Assembly: GCF_016793595.1 (NCBI RefSeq)
Contig: NZ_JAEULY010000003.1
Coordinates: 62,001 to 126,000 of the forward strand
Source of the DNA: Phreatobacter sp.
GTDB taxonomy: Bacteria; Pseudomonadota; Alphaproteobacteria; Rhizobiales; Phreatobacteraceae
DNA: 64,000 bases
Direction of reading: 5' to 3'
Shown here: positions 18,994 to 30,233 of the stretch, in pieces
How positions within the stretch are numbered: position 1 is the first letter of the stretch
Layout of the letters: every line of letters begins with the position of its first letter
The notes under the pieces: generated by a model
What the model was told of the DNA's origin: nothing
Databases searched by the model: none
What the model saw: only the letters and a program-made list of their open reading frames with translations
Made by a program: the position numbers and the translations under genes

Positions 18994-19851
18994 CTACCCC
19001 CGCCGCGTCAGCCCCAGCCGCTTCGCGGCGATCCGGTCGAGCCAGCGGGCCGGCAGCATCAGCGGCAGCAGCCAGTTCATCAGCGGCGCAGGCGTGATCG
19101 CATAGCGCACCTTCGGCGTCTCGGCGGTCAGCGCCGTGTGGACGACATCCGCCACGGCTTCGGGCGGCAGCGCGTCCTTGGCGCGGGCCAGCACCTCTTT
19201 CTCGAAGCGCTCGATGAGCGGGCCATAGATGGTCGCCTGATAGAGCGAGCGGTCGACGCCGGCGGCCGACTTCTCCCAGATCGGCGTCGCGATCGGGCCG
19301 GGGCCGACAATGACGACGTCGACACCGAAGGGGATGAGTTCGCGCCGGAGCGAATGGCTGATCGCCTCCAGCGCGTGTTTCGACGCCGCATAGCCGCCGA
19401 CCACCGGCCATGACAGCCGGCCTGACACGGAGGACATCATGACGATGCGGCCGGGCTTGCCGGCAAAGCCTTCGCGCGCGCCGAGGAGCGACCCGAAGGC
19501 CTGAACGGTCGCGACCTGCCCGAGCACATTGACCTTCCACTGCCGGTCCAGTTCCTCCAGCGGCTGGTGCAGGATGGGACCGGGAATGGAGATGCCGGCA
19601 TTGCAGACGAGGCCGTCAAGCGAGGCGCCGTCCAGCGCCTCGGCCACCGTGGCGGCGGCGCGGGAGAGGCTGTCCACGTCGGTCACGTCGGCGATGACAG
19701 GCGTGAAATTCGATCCGAGTTCGCTGGCGAGCCGGTCGGCGTCGTCCATGCGCCTGACGGTGCCGAAGACGCGCCAGCCGCGGCGGCAGAGATCGGCGGC
19801 GATCGCCGCGCCGATGCCGGTCGAGACGCCGGTGACGACGACGCTGGGCAT
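18994..19851 (-). CDS. SDR family oxidoreductase
   Basis: A classical short-chain dehydrogenase of 285 residues. TGVSTGIGAAIA is the NAD(P)-binding TGxxxGxG motif, CNAGIS the NAG motif, MSSVSG holds the catalytic Ser and YAASKHALEA the YxxxK pair. GPGPIATPIW follows the active site. The C-terminal 40 residues (PAPLMNWLLPLMLPARWLDR) are hydrophobic, as in SDRs that associate with membranes and lipids. The start lies 3 bases after the ispG stop, so it is cotranscribed with ispG. The substrate is unknown. Confidence 0.9.
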   Translation of the reverse strand: MPSVVVTGVSTGIGAAIAADLCRRGWRVFGTVRRMDDADRLASELGSNFTPVIADVTDVDSLSRAAATVAEALDGASLDGLVCNAGISIPGPILHQPLEELDRQWKVNVLGQVATVQAFGSLLGAREGFAGKPGRIVMMSSVSGRLSWPVVGGYAASKHALEAISHSLRRELIPFGVDVVIVGPGPIATPIWEKSAAGVDRSLYQATIYGPLIERFEKEVLARAKDALPPEAVADVVHTALTAETPKVRYAITPAPLMNWLLPLMLPARWLDRIAAKRLGLTRRG

Positions 19852-19854
19852 GGC

Positions 19855-21132
<1,278 letters not shown>

Positions 21133-21218
21133 CGCTTCTTGCTCCGCTGCGGCCCCGACATAAACCCTCGGCCGGCCCGATGCCAGAGCGCCACGGGCCT
21201 GACCCAGCGGATATGCGC

Positions 21219-21254
21219 CCGAGGACATGGGCTTATCCGAGGACATGGGCTTAA
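21219..21254. repeat. Tandem duplication of an 18-bp unit
   Basis: Two adjacent copies of CCGAGGACATGGGCTTAW differ only in the last base, followed by a third partial CCGA. They sit in the 177-base divergent region between ispG (minus) and the chemoreceptor gene (plus). Each unit contains an in-frame-looking ATG but no convincing ORF. A tandem operator or recent replication slippage are both possible. Confidence 0.8.
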
Positions 21255-21309
21255 CCGAATTTTGACCATGCTCTGATGTCCTCCCGGCGACAAGAATGGG
21301 GAGCTGGCC

Positions 21310-23400
21310 GTGCCTGCACTGTATCTCCGTGGAAAACTGATCGTCGGCTTTGCCGCCCTCATCGTCATCGCGGCCGCCACGGCGGCCGTTTCCTTTTGGC
21401 GGGCGGCCGAGATTTCCCAGCGCGTCGATCAGGTCGCGACGCTGCGCTCGCCAACCGCACTGCTCGGCATGCGGATCGCCGACGAGCTGGCGCAGACCGG
21501 CATAGCCCTGCGCGATCAGATGATCGCCCCGGACGACGTCAACCTGTCCCGCTGGGAATATGCCTGGGTGGGCCTGAAGCGCAGCCGCGACCAGATGGAC
21601 GCCTTCGCGGCCTCCTTCCCCACCGATGAGCAGCGGGCCAAATGGACCGAGGCGCGCTCGGTCTTCACCGAACTCGAGGAAACCCACAAGGCGCTGCTGG
21701 CGCTGATCGGTACCCCGGCGCAGTTCCCGGCCCTCACCACCTACGAGAAGACGGTGACCCCGCAGATCCAGCCGCTGGAGGCGGCGCTCACCGAACTGAT
21801 CACCCGCGAGATCGGCAATCCGCTCACCTCCGAACAGCTCCTGACCACCGCCGTCGCCCTCCAGTCGAGCATCCTGTCGGCCGTGCGCGACCTGCGCGGC
21901 TTCGTCCATCTCGGCGTCGACGCCGACAAGGTGCAGTTCGAGAAGTCCTGGGCCAGGGTCAACGAGCACCTGAAGGCGATCGGCGACATGTCCGGCACCA
22001 TGTCGGCGGAACAGACCCGCGCGCTGAACCGGGTGCGCGTCGGCGTCATCTCGATCCGCCGGGCCTCGGTCATCGTCATCACCGAGCGCACTGGCCCGAC
22101 CTGGAACGCCCCGATGAACCACCTGACCGAGCGCGTCGCACCGGTCGCCGAGCGCATTCTGTCGGCGCTTCAGGGACCGATCTCGGCGGGCGGCGAACGG
22201 GCCGGCGGCCTCATCGACGGCCAGACGGAACAGCTCACCGCCGACACGGCGGCGGCGGCCGGCCTGACCACTTCGCTCTCCACCATCCTGCTGATCGCGG
22301 CGGCCCTGTCGGCGCTGGCGGGCCTTGCCATCGCCATGGTGCTCGCCCGCATGATCGTCACCCCGATCTCGGGCATGACGGTCGCCATGCAGCGCCTCTC
22401 CGAAGGCCAGCTCGACACGGACATTCCCGGCCGCGACCGCTCGGACGAGGTCGGCGCCATGGCCGGCGCCATGGTCGTGTTCCGCGACCGGATGGTGGCC
22501 GCCGAGGAGGCCCGCGCCGCGCAGGATGCGGAGCGCGCCGCCGAGGCCGAACGGCTGGCCCGCCGCAACGACGTGGCGGAGGCCTTCGTCGCCAGGATGA
22601 GCGGGCTCGCCGCCGAGTTCAGCACGTCGTCGGCACGCGTGGAGGAAGCCGCCCGCGACCTCTCGGCGACGGCGGAAGAAACCTCGCGCCAGGCCGGCGA
22701 AGTGGCGGGCGCCGCCGAAAGCGCCTCGATGAGCGTGCAGACGGTGGCCGCCTCGACCGAGGAACTTGCCGCCTCCGTGCGCGAGATCAACACCCAGGTC
22801 GTGCGCTCCAGCGAGAGCGCCGAGACGGCGGTGGGCGATGCCAAGCGCACCGAGACGCAGATCCGCAACCTCGCCGGCGCGGCCGACCGGATCGGCGACG
22901 TGGTGAACCTGATCAAGGCCATCGCCGACCAGACCAACCTCCTCGCGCTCAACGCCACGATCGAGGCGGCGCGCGCGGGCGAGGCCGGCCGTGGCTTCGC
23001 CATCGTCGCCTCGGAGGTGAAGAACCTCGCCGCGCAGACCGGCCGGGCGACCGAGGACATCGCCGCCAAGATCAGCGAGATCCAGTCCGCGACCGCCGAA
23101 ACCGTGGAATCGATCACCGCCATCGCCGCGACCATCGACACGATCAGGGCGATCACCTCGGCGGTCGCGAGCGCGGTGGAGGAACAGGGCTCGGCGACGG
23201 CCGAAATCGCCGACAACTGCCAGCGCGCGGCGAGCGCCGCGACGGGCGTCACCGGCACGATATCAGGCGTCGGCCATGCGGCGGAAACCACCGGGCGCTC
23301 GGCCAGCGACCTGATGGGGCTGGCCACCGACCTCTCGGCCCATGCCGGCACGCTGCAGGCCGAGGTTCACGACTTCGTGGAGGCGCTGAAGGCGGCGTGA
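21310..23400 (+). CDS. Methyl-accepting chemotaxis protein
   Basis: A 696-residue transmembrane chemoreceptor. TM1 spans about 11-30, a long helical periplasmic sensor covers about 31-315, TM2 about 320-345, then a HAMP domain ([20 protein letters not shown]) and the cytoplasmic coiled coil. The signalling tip [37 protein letters not shown] is intact. It would couple to CheA/CheW, none of which is in the window. The start is GTG 21310 with GGGGAG 5-10 bases upstream. The periplasmic domain gives no clear ligand. It ends 7 bases before the convergent zur gene. Confidence 0.93.
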   Translation: MPALYLRGKLIVGFAALIVIAAATAAVSFWRAAEISQRVDQVATLRSPTALLGMRIADELAQTGIALRDQMIAPDDVNLSRWEYAWVGLKRSRDQMDAFAASFPTDEQRAKWTEARSVFTELEETHKALLALIGTPAQFPALTTYEKTVTPQIQPLEAALTELITREIGNPLTSEQLLTTAVALQSSILSAVRDLRGFVHLGVDADKVQFEKSWARVNEHLKAIGDMSGTMSAEQTRALNRVRVGVISIRRASVIVITERTGPTWNAPMNHLTERVAPVAERILSALQGPISAGGERAGGLIDGQTEQLTADTAAAAGLTTSLSTILLIAAALSALAGLAIAMVLARMIVTPISGMTVAMQRLSEGQLDTDIPGRDRSDEVGAMAGAMVVFRDRMVAAEEARAAQDAERAAEAERLARRNDVAEAFVARMSGLAAEFSTSSARVEEAARDLSATAEETSRQAGEVAGAAESASMSVQTVAASTEELAASVREINTQVVRSSESAETAVGDAKRTETQIRNLAGAADRIGDVVNLIKAIADQTNLLALNATIEAARAGEAGRGFAIVASEVKNLAAQTGRATEDIAAKISEIQSATAETVESITAIAATIDTIRAITSAVASAVEEQGSATAEIADNCQRAASAATGVTGTISGVGHAAETTGRSASDLMGLATDLSAHAGTLQAEVHDFVEALKAA

Positions 23401-23407
23401 GGCTGCC

Positions 23408-23905
23408 TCAGGCCTTCGCCGGCTCGGCGCAGTGCTCGCAGCGGCCGAACATCTCGACCACCTGCGTCGCCGGCTTGAAGCCCGCGCCCCTGGCGATCGA
23501 GGCAAGGTCGCGCTGGACCGGCGCGCCCGACGCCTCCGAGACGCAGCCGCAGGTGTCGCAGATCATGAAGACCACGAGGTCGGAGGCCTCGTGCCGGTGC
23601 GCGCAGGCGACATAGGCGTTGCGGCTCTCGATCCTGTGCGCGAGCCCCGCCTCCAGGAGGAAGTCCAGCACCCGATAGACGCTGATCGGCGCGGGGCGGC
23701 GGCCGCTGGCGCGGTGCATCTTCTCGATCAGGTCATAGGCGCCGATCGGAGCAGGCGAGGCGGCGAGATGTTCCAGCACCTCCCGGCGGATCGGGGTGAG
23801 CTTCAGCCGCCTCTCCGCGCAGCGCGCCTCCGCGACCTTGAGCGCATCGGCCGGCGGATGGCCGTGGGCGCAGGCATGGTCGTGGACATGGCGGGTCTTC
23901 AGCAT
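23408..23905 (-). CDS. zur: Fur family transcriptional regulator, Zur-like
   Basis: A Fur-fold regulator of 165 residues. A His-rich start (HVHDHACAHGH) precedes the winged helix (LKLTPIRREVLEHLAASPAPIGAYDLIEKM, ISVYRVLDFLLEAGLAHRIE). The dimer domain carries the structural zinc cysteines CDTCG and the C-terminal CEHC, plus a His-rich ACAHRHE sensor segment. This combination is typical of Zur, the zinc uptake repressor. Start is ATG 23905; a GTG two codons earlier is possible. The ZnuABC genes usually linked to zur are not here. It is divergent from bdhA. Confidence 0.87.
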   Translation of the reverse strand: MLKTRHVHDHACAHGHPPADALKVAEARCAERRLKLTPIRREVLEHLAASPAPIGAYDLIEKMHRASGRRPAPISVYRVLDFLLEAGLAHRIESRNAYVACAHRHEASDLVVFMICDTCGCVSEASGAPVQRDLASIARGAGFKPATQVVEMFGRCEHCAEPAKA

Positions 23906-24062
23906 CGTCACGGGGTCCCGATCCTTGGTCGGCCGCTTCTATCACGTCGCCGCGAGGTGCCCAAACCGGTGCACCTTTGCGCCGTTGTTGCGTTGCAATA
24001 GGATCGGCGGCAAGGAACAACACGCCACGCCGGCCGAATGCGGCAATGAGGAGATGGGTATC

Positions 24063-24848
24063 ATGAGCCTTCAGGGAAAGAGCGCGATCGTCACGGGGTC
24101 GACCAGCGGCATCGGTCTCGCCATCGCGACGGCGCTCGCGAAATCCGGCGCGGATGTCATGCTGAACGGCCTCGGCGAGGCGGCGGAACTGGAAGCGATC
24201 CGCGCGAAACTCGCCGCCGATACCGGCCGGAAGATCCTGTTCTCGCCCGCCAACATGATGAAACCGGACGAGATCGCCGGGATGGTGAAAGCCGCCGAGC
24301 AGGATTTCGGCAAGGTCGACATCGTCGTCTCCAATGCCGGCATCCAGTTCGTCTCGCCGGTGGAGGATTTTCCCGAGGACAAGTGGAACGCGATCATCGC
24401 GATCAACCTGACCGCCTCGTTCCACCTCGCCAAGGCGGTCATTCCCGGCATGAAGGCGCGCAAGCACGGCCGCATCGTCAACATCGCCTCGGCGCATTCG
24501 CTGGTCGCCTCGCCGTTCAAGTCGGCCTATGTCTCGGCCAAGCACGGGCTTCTCGGCCTCACCAAGACGCTGGCGCTGGAGCTTGCCACTTTCGGCATCA
24601 CCGCCAACTGCATCTCGCCTGGCTATGTCTGGACGCCGCTGGTGGAAAAGCAGATTCCCGACACGATGAAGGCGCGCAACATGACCAAGGAGCAGGTCAT
24701 GAACGACGTGCTGCTGGCGGCCCAGCCGACCAAGCAGTTCGTGCAGGTGGACGAGGTGGCGGCGCTGGCGCTTTATCTCTGCTCGGACGCGGCGCGAAAC
24801 ATCACGGGCGCGAACAACGTCATCGACGGTGGCTGGACGGCCGCCTGA
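24063..24848 (+). CDS. bdhA: 3-hydroxybutyrate dehydrogenase
   Basis: A 261-residue SDR closely matching D-3-hydroxybutyrate dehydrogenases, which oxidise 3-hydroxybutyrate to acetoacetate with NAD during polyhydroxybutyrate use. TGSTSGIGLAIA binds NAD, NAGIQFVSPVEDFPEDKWNAI is a BdhA hallmark, SAHSLVASPFKSAYVSAKHG holds the Ser-Tyr-Lys active site, and NCISPGYVWTPLVEKQIPD is also characteristic. GAGGAG is about 9 bases before ATG 24063. The patatin gene begins one base after the stop, the arrangement often seen in PHB-storing alphaproteobacteria. Confidence 0.94.
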   Translation: MSLQGKSAIVTGSTSGIGLAIATALAKSGADVMLNGLGEAAELEAIRAKLAADTGRKILFSPANMMKPDEIAGMVKAAEQDFGKVDIVVSNAGIQFVSPVEDFPEDKWNAIIAINLTASFHLAKAVIPGMKARKHGRIVNIASAHSLVASPFKSAYVSAKHGLLGLTKTLALELATFGITANCISPGYVWTPLVEKQIPDTMKARNMTKEQVMNDVLLAAQPTKQFVQVDEVAALALYLCSDAARNITGANNVIDGGWTAA

Positions 24849-24849
24849 C

Positions 24850-25908
24850 ATGGCCGTGGCGCGGGCGAAACAGCAGCCGAAGCGCATCAATCTCGCTCTT
24901 CAGGGTGGCGGCGCTCACGGCGCCTTCACCTGGGGCGTTCTCGACGAGATCCTGCGCGACGGCCGCCTCGCCGTCGATGGCATCACCGGGGCCTCGGCGG
25001 GCGCGGTCAATGCCGTGCTGCTCGCCGACGGGCTTGCCGAAGGCGGGCCCAAGGCCGCGCGCGAGCGGCTGTCGCGGTTCTGGAAGGCCGCCTCGCGCGA
25101 CGGCAACATGCCGGCCATCCAGCGCCAGGCGCTCGACCGGCTGTTCTCGGTCATGCCCTACGAAGGCTCGTTCATGGAAAGCTGGGTCAATTCGGTCCAG
25201 CGCTATTTCTCGCCCTACGACCTCAATCCCTTCGACATCAACCCGCTGGAGGACCTGATCCGCCAGTTCGTCGATTTCGAGCGGCTGGCGGCCTACGAGC
25301 CGCTGCAAGTCTTCATCACCGCGACCAATGTCCATACCGGCAAGCTGACCGTCTTCCGGCGCGACCGCATCACCTGCCGGGCGGTGATGGCCTCGGCCTG
25401 CCTGCCCATGCTGTTCAAGGCGGTAGAGATCGACGGCACGCCCTACTGGGACGGCGGCTATATGGGCAACCCCGCGCTGTTCCCGCTCTATCGCGCGACC
25501 GAGACGGAGGATGTGCTGCTGGTGCAGATCAATCCGATCCGGCGCGAGGGCACGCCGACCTCGTCGCGGGAGATCATGAACCGAGTCAACGAGATCACCT
25601 TCAATTCCTCGCTGCAGGGCGAGCTGCGCGCCGCCGCCTTCGTCGGCCGCCTCGTCAACGAGGGCAAGCTGCCGCGCGGCCGCGGGCCGGGCCAGTATCG
25701 CCACGTCAACGTCCACCGGATCGCGCTCAGCGACGCGCTTGCCGATGTCTCAGCCGGCTCCAAGGTCGTCACCGACTACGATTTCCTGCTGAAGCTGCAC
25801 GAGGCCGGCAAGAAATCCGCGAAAGCCTTCCTGAAGAAGCATTTCGACGATATCGGCCAGCGCTCGACGCTCGATCTCGAAGCCGAGATCGCGGCGGAAT
25901 GGGCTTGA
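24850..25908 (+). CDS. Patatin-like phospholipase family protein
   Basis: A 352-residue patatin-domain serine hydrolase. NLALQGGGAHGAFTWGVLDE is the oxyanion-hole GGGxxG, GASAGA the GxSxG nucleophile elbow, and YWDGGYMGNPAL the DGG motif with the catalytic Asp. Members release fatty acids from phospholipids or PHB-granule lipids. It begins one base after bdhA, so translational coupling and a role linked to PHB metabolism are likely but inferred. No signal peptide, so cytoplasmic. Confidence 0.92.
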   Translation: MAVARAKQQPKRINLALQGGGAHGAFTWGVLDEILRDGRLAVDGITGASAGAVNAVLLADGLAEGGPKAARERLSRFWKAASRDGNMPAIQRQALDRLFSVMPYEGSFMESWVNSVQRYFSPYDLNPFDINPLEDLIRQFVDFERLAAYEPLQVFITATNVHTGKLTVFRRDRITCRAVMASACLPMLFKAVEIDGTPYWDGGYMGNPALFPLYRATETEDVLLVQINPIRREGTPTSSREIMNRVNEITFNSSLQGELRAAAFVGRLVNEGKLPRGRGPGQYRHVNVHRIALSDALADVSAGSKVVTDYDFLLKLHEAGKKSAKAFLKKHFDDIGQRSTLDLEAEIAAEWA

Positions 25909-26043
25909 GGGGGTAGGCTTTCAGTCGCCGCGTCGCCGTTTCTCTCGCCCCGTGAAGGACGGGCGCGCCACCCCCCTCCCGCACGGGGAGAAGGATCGCA
26001 GCGGCACGGCTGCGCCCCTGCTGAACGGATCGCCTTCAGCTAC

Positions 26044-26460
26044 TCACCGCGCGGGCATGTCGACGCCGAGCAGCTCGGCCGCGCGCTCGACCACCGCCTC
26101 CTCCAGCTCGTGCGCCCGGCCGTCGGCCAGCACCACGGCCCACATCATGTCGACGACGCGGCGACGGCCGTCCTCGTCGAGATGGCTCGCCAGCGTCTGG
26201 GCGAAGGAGGTCCAGTTGTCCTCGGCCGCCTCGGCATCGGTGGCGAAGACCACGAGCCGCCGCGTGTCGGCGGCCGACAGGTCGAAGCCTGCGGACAGAA
26301 CCGCCTCGAGCCGCTGCCGCTCGACCGGCGCGGCAACGCCGTCGGCGCTCATGACATGGACCAGCAGGGCGGCCGCGGCGACCCGATAGTCGCCCTCCTG
26401 GAACGGCTCACGCGGTTCCTCGGTCATATCGGCGATCAGCGAGAACAGTCGGTCGAGCAT
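26044..26460 (-). CDS. TerB family tellurite resistance-like protein
   Basis: A 138-residue all-helical TerB-domain protein. AAAALLVHVMSADGVAAPVERQRLEAVL and DMMWAVVLADGRAHELEEAVVERAAELLGV are the two acidic-helix halves, each with the D-G-x-x-x-x-E metal-binding-like pattern. These proteins are common orphan genes in Hyphomicrobiales and need not have anything to do with tellurite. The ATG at 26460 (MLDRLFSL) matches the family start; no strong ribosome site is visible. Confidence 0.86.
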   Translation of the reverse strand: MLDRLFSLIADMTEEPREPFQEGDYRVAAAALLVHVMSADGVAAPVERQRLEAVLSAGFDLSAADTRRLVVFATDAEAAEDNWTSFAQTLASHLDEDGRRRVVDMMWAVVLADGRAHELEEAVVERAAELLGVDMPAR

Positions 26461-26623
26461 CAAGGATATCCGGATTCGGCTGCGATCATCGGCTCTGAAC
26501 GCCGGGCGGCGCAATGGGGTTCCCGGGCGCATGTCGCCCGCGCGGGCGCTTCTCTTGGCCGCGCCGCGCAGAGAGGCTAGGTAACGGGCCCTGCGATCAG
26601 GCAGCCTTCAAGGAGAGACAACC

Positions 26624-26974
26624 ATGGCCATCGAGCGCAAGCAGGTCGGACCGCGCATGAGCGGCGCCGTCATCCACGGCAACACCGTCTATCTCGCCGG
26701 TCAGGTCGCCCACAAGGCGGCCGGCAAGTCGGTCACCGAGCAGACCAGGGAAATCCTCGAGACCATCGACAGCCTGCTCGCCGAGTGCGGCACCTCCAAG
26801 CTGAACCTCGTTTCGGCCAATATCTGGCTCTCGGACATGGCAACCTTCGCCGAGATGAACGCGGTGTGGGACGGCTGGGTCGCTCCCGGCCATACGCCGG
26901 CGCGCGCGACCGTCGAGGCGAAGCTCGCGGCCCCGCAGTTCACCGTCGAGATCATGGTCGTCGCGGCCCGCTGA
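26624..26974 (+). CDS. RidA family reactive intermediate/imine deaminase
   Basis: A 116-residue YjgF/YER057c/UK114 family protein, with GNTVYLAGQVAHKA, the QTREILETIDSLLAECGT helix and APQFTVEIMVVAA. RidA proteins hydrolyse reactive enamine/imine products of PLP enzymes such as 2-aminoacrylate. The conserved arginine of the canonical RidA subgroup is present in the HTPARATVEAKLA segment. AAGGAG lies 7-12 bases before the ATG. A strong terminator follows the stop. Confidence 0.9.
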   Translation: MAIERKQVGPRMSGAVIHGNTVYLAGQVAHKAAGKSVTEQTREILETIDSLLAECGTSKLNLVSANIWLSDMATFAEMNAVWDGWVAPGHTPARATVEAKLAAPQFTVEIMVVAAR

Positions 26975-26997
26975 CGGACCACACGCCGGAAACGGAG

Positions 26998-27027
26998 AAG
27001 GGCGGCCCCCGGGGGGCCGCCCTTTTT
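26998..27027. terminator. Bidirectional rho-independent terminator
   Basis: A 10-base G/C stem (GGGCGGCCCC with GGGGCCGCCC) with T5 on the plus strand lies between the convergent ridA-like gene and the chemoreceptor gene; the two genes are 75 bases apart. AAG on the other side makes it weaker for minus-strand transcripts. Confidence 0.85.
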
Positions 27028-27049
27028 CGTTGCGCCGTCGCGCGCCCGA

Positions 27050-29029
27050 TCAGGCGGCGCGGACGCCGTCGAGGAAGGAGCGGATCTCGTGGTCGAGGGC
27101 CTGCGCCTCCTCGCCGAGCCGGCCCGACAGCGAGCGGACATCGGCCGCCGTGTCGCGCGCCGACTGGGCCGTACCGCCGACCCGGCTCATCGCCTCGGCG
27201 CCGCCGCGCGTCTCGTCCGACGCCCGGTTGACCGCTTCCGCAATGGTCGAGACCGCCGCGTTCTGCTCTTCGACCGCCGCCGCGACCGAAGCCGCGATCT
27301 GGCGCATCTCGCCGATCACCGTATTGACCTTGTCGATGGCATCGACGGCATCGCCCGAGGCTTCCTGGATCGCGCCGATCTGGGAGGCGATCTCCTCCGT
27401 CGCCTTGGCGGTCTGGGCCGCGAGGTTCTTCACCTCGGAGGCCACCACCGCGAAGCCCTTGCCGGCCTCGCCAGCGCGCGCCGCCTCGATGGTGGCGTTG
27501 AGCGCGAGGAGGTTGGTCTGGCCGGCAATGGCCTGGATGAGGTTGACGACCTCGCCGATGCGCGTCGCGGCCTGCGCCAGCGAGCCCATCGTCTGCGCGG
27601 TGCGCTCGGCTTCGGCGACCGCCGTTCCGGCGACCTCGGTGGACTTCGACGCCTGACCGGCGATCTCGGCGATGGAGGCCGACAGTTCCTCGGCCGCCGC
27701 GGCAGCGGAGGAAACGGACGCTGCCGCCTGTTCCATCGCGCCGGTCGCGCCGGCCGCCTCGCCGGTCACCGCGCCGGAGGCGGTGTCGAGCTGGTCGGAG
27801 GCGCCGTCAAGTTCGCCGGAGGCGCCGCGCAGGGCTTGAAGCGACCGCCCGGCGGCATCCTCGAAGCCGCGAATGAGCTGATCGACGGCGGCCGAGCGGC
27901 GGCCCCGCGCCTCGACCTCGGCGATCTGCTCGGCGGCGAGCCGCTCGCGCTCGATGGCGTTGTCGCGGAAGACGAGGACGGCGCGAGCCATCTCGCCGAG
28001 TTCGTCCTTCGTATCGGTCGAGGGCACCTCGATCGATGTGTCGCCGGACGCGAGCTCGCGCATCGAGGCGGTGATGCCGCCGATCTGGCCCGTCATCGAC
28101 CGGCCCAGCACCAGCGCGACGACGCCGCAGAGCGCGACCACGGCGGCGATGATGCCGATGACCAGCGTCTGGGTCGCCGACTGCGCCGAGAGGCGGGCGT
28201 CGCTGGCGCGGGTCTTGCCGGCTTCGGCCGCCTCGACCAGCTTGTTCGTCGTGCCGTCAAGGGCGGTGAGAAGCCCGTCCATGGTCTGAACGGTCTGTTC
28301 GACCGTGCGGCTGCCCTCGACATAGGAATCGAGCGCCGGCCAGTAGGCTTCGCCCGCCTTGAGCAGTTCCTGTTTCATGGCCGGCGCGATGACCGAGCGC
28401 GAGACCTCGTTGACGAACTTGGTGCGCGCCTGCCGGAACAGTTCCAGATCCTGGTCATGGCCGCGCAGCATGAAGTCCTTCTCGTGCCGGCGCATCTGCA
28501 GCACCTGTTCGAGGATGCCGGCGCCGTCGTCGAAGTTCTGCGCGACACGGCGCGACAGCACTTCCAGCTGCTGCACCGACTCGTTCATGCGTCCGGTGAG
28601 GCCGGACGTGTCATCCTTGCCCAGCGTCTCGATGGTGACGCGCACGAGATCGAAGGCGCCGGCGGCGTCGCCGAGCTGCTTCATCGCGCCGTCGATCTCG
28701 GCTCTGGCATTGGCCGCCTGCGGCTTCTGCCGGGCCTGCCCGAGGGCGATCATGGCCTCCATGCGGGCGCGGCCGAACGTGTCCAGCGCCTGGTCGGAAT
28801 GGCGCTCGGCGAAATCGACCGCCGCGAAGCGCAGGTCGCGCACCGCCGCGCGGACCTTGGCCGCATCGCTGGCAAGGCCGGCATAGGCGTCATAGGCCTC
28901 GAAGGCCTCGCTGGCGGTGCGCTGGCCGTACCAGGCGGCTGCGCCCGCGGCGAGAACGCCGGCGATCGGCACGATGGCGAGGAGAGCGATCCGCAGGCGG
29001 ATCGACAGGGCAGGCATTCGAGCAGGCAT
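27050..29029 (-). CDS. Methyl-accepting chemotaxis protein with HBM-type sensor
   Basis: A 659-residue chemoreceptor. TM1 is about residues 8-32 and TM2 about 283-305. The periplasmic region between them is helical and carries [20 protein letters not shown], the marker of helical bimodular (HBM) sensor domains that in other bacteria bind organic acids. HAMP ([30 protein letters not shown]) and the signalling tip [21 protein letters not shown] follow. Start ATG 29029 has GAGGA about 14 bases upstream; 29065 and 29017 are alternatives. It shares its cytoplasmic domain style, but not its sensor, with the receptor at 21310. Confidence 0.92.
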   Translation of the reverse strand: MPARMPALSIRLRIALLAIVPIAGVLAAGAAAWYGQRTASEAFEAYDAYAGLASDAAKVRAAVRDLRFAAVDFAERHSDQALDTFGRARMEAMIALGQARQKPQAANARAEIDGAMKQLGDAAGAFDLVRVTIETLGKDDTSGLTGRMNESVQQLEVLSRRVAQNFDDGAGILEQVLQMRRHEKDFMLRGHDQDLELFRQARTKFVNEVSRSVIAPAMKQELLKAGEAYWPALDSYVEGSRTVEQTVQTMDGLLTALDGTTNKLVEAAEAGKTRASDARLSAQSATQTLVIGIIAAVVALCGVVALVLGRSMTGQIGGITASMRELASGDTSIEVPSTDTKDELGEMARAVLVFRDNAIERERLAAEQIAEVEARGRRSAAVDQLIRGFEDAAGRSLQALRGASGELDGASDQLDTASGAVTGEAAGATGAMEQAAASVSSAAAAAEELSASIAEIAGQASKSTEVAGTAVAEAERTAQTMGSLAQAATRIGEVVNLIQAIAGQTNLLALNATIEAARAGEAGKGFAVVASEVKNLAAQTAKATEEIASQIGAIQEASGDAVDAIDKVNTVIGEMRQIAASVAAAVEEQNAAVSTIAEAVNRASDETRGGAEAMSRVGGTAQSARDTAADVRSLSGRLGEEAQALDHEIRSFLDGVRAA

Positions 29030-29245
29030 GTCTGGGCGTTCCTCGGATTCCGGTTCGCCCATCATCCGCGGGAATGGTTAAGGAACGGCTAGCGACCAAG
29101 AATTGCGCTGGGATTATCTGTTATTTTTCATGATGTTGGCGCGCTCTCATCTGCAATGCCGGAGGATTTGTTGAGTTTTCGCAGCGCGACATCTACGGTC
29201 CGCGCCCCGCCGATGCCGTAAGCGGCCCCCGCCTTCCGCAGGTCC

Positions 29246-30124
29246 ATGCCCGTTCTCGCCAAGGTCGCTCCCTTCGTCTTCGTGCTGTCCTGGTCGACCG
29301 GCTGGGTCGTCGCCGGTTTTGCCGCGCGCTTCGCCGATCCGCTCTGGTTCCTGTTCCTGCGCTTTTCGCTGGCCGCGGCCGTCATCGCCCTGATCGCCCT
29401 GGCGATGGGCGCGCCCTGGCCGAAGAGCCGGCGCGAGATCGGCCATGCCATGATGTCGGGCGTGCTGCTGCACGCGATCTATCTGGCCGGCGTCTGGTGG
29501 GCGGTGAGGAACGGCGTCCCCGCCGGCGTCTCCGGCATCATGGCCGGGCTTCAGCCTGTCATGACCGCGCTGCTCGCGCCCGCCCTGCTCGGCGAACGGA
29601 TCACCCCCCGGCAGGGCGCGGGCATCGCCCTCGGCTTTCTCGGCATCGTCCTCGTCCTGATGCCGAAGCTCATCGGCGTCGATCCCGCCGCCTTCCGCGC
29701 CATCGCCGTGCCCCTGGCGGTCAATTTCGGCGGCATGATCGCGGTGACGCTCGGCACCTTCTACCAGAAGCGCTTCGTCTCCGGCGGCGACATGCGCACG
29801 ACCACCGCCTGGCAGTACATTGCCGCGGCGCTCGCCATGCTGCCGCTGCTCGCCCTGTTCGGCACACCCGAGGCGGCATGGAACCAGACGCTGGCCCTGA
29901 CCATGGCCTGGTCGGTGCTCGCCCTGTCGGTCGGCGGCATCTTCCTGTTCCTCTACCTGATCCGGCGCGGCGAGGTGTCCCGCGCCGCCGCCTACATCTA
30001 CCTCGTGCCGGCGGTCTCGGCGCTGATGGCCTATGTCGCCTTCGGCGAGACGTTGACGCCTGTGCAGCTCATCGGCATGGCGGTGACCGCCTTCGGCGTC
30101 TGGCTGGCGACGCGCCAGCGCTGA
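29246..30124 (+). CDS. EamA/DMT family transporter
   Basis: A 292-residue inner-membrane protein with ten predicted transmembrane segments in two EamA halves, for example PFVFVLSWSTGWVVAGFAARFADPLWFLFLRF and, in the second half, GGIFLFLYLIRRGEVSRAAAYIYLVPAVSALMAYVAFGE. Drug/metabolite exporters of this type efflux amino acids or metabolites. The ligand is unknown. It is divergent from the chemoreceptor, with an AT-rich stretch around 29108-29135 in between. Confidence 0.92.
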   Translation: MPVLAKVAPFVFVLSWSTGWVVAGFAARFADPLWFLFLRFSLAAAVIALIALAMGAPWPKSRREIGHAMMSGVLLHAIYLAGVWWAVRNGVPAGVSGIMAGLQPVMTALLAPALLGERITPRQGAGIALGFLGIVLVLMPKLIGVDPAAFRAIAVPLAVNFGGMIAVTLGTFYQKRFVSGGDMRTTTAWQYIAAALAMLPLLALFGTPEAAWNQTLALTMAWSVLALSVGGIFLFLYLIRRGEVSRAAAYIYLVPAVSALMAYVAFGETLTPVQLIGMAVTAFGVWLATRQR

Positions 30125-30233
30125 GCAGGGCCGCGCCGGCGGCATTGGCGTCCCTAGTCTTTCGCCGGATTGCGATGCCGGCGTTCTCCGGTATTTTGCG
30201 GTGCAGCATCAAGAAGTCTCGCCGGAGAACACC

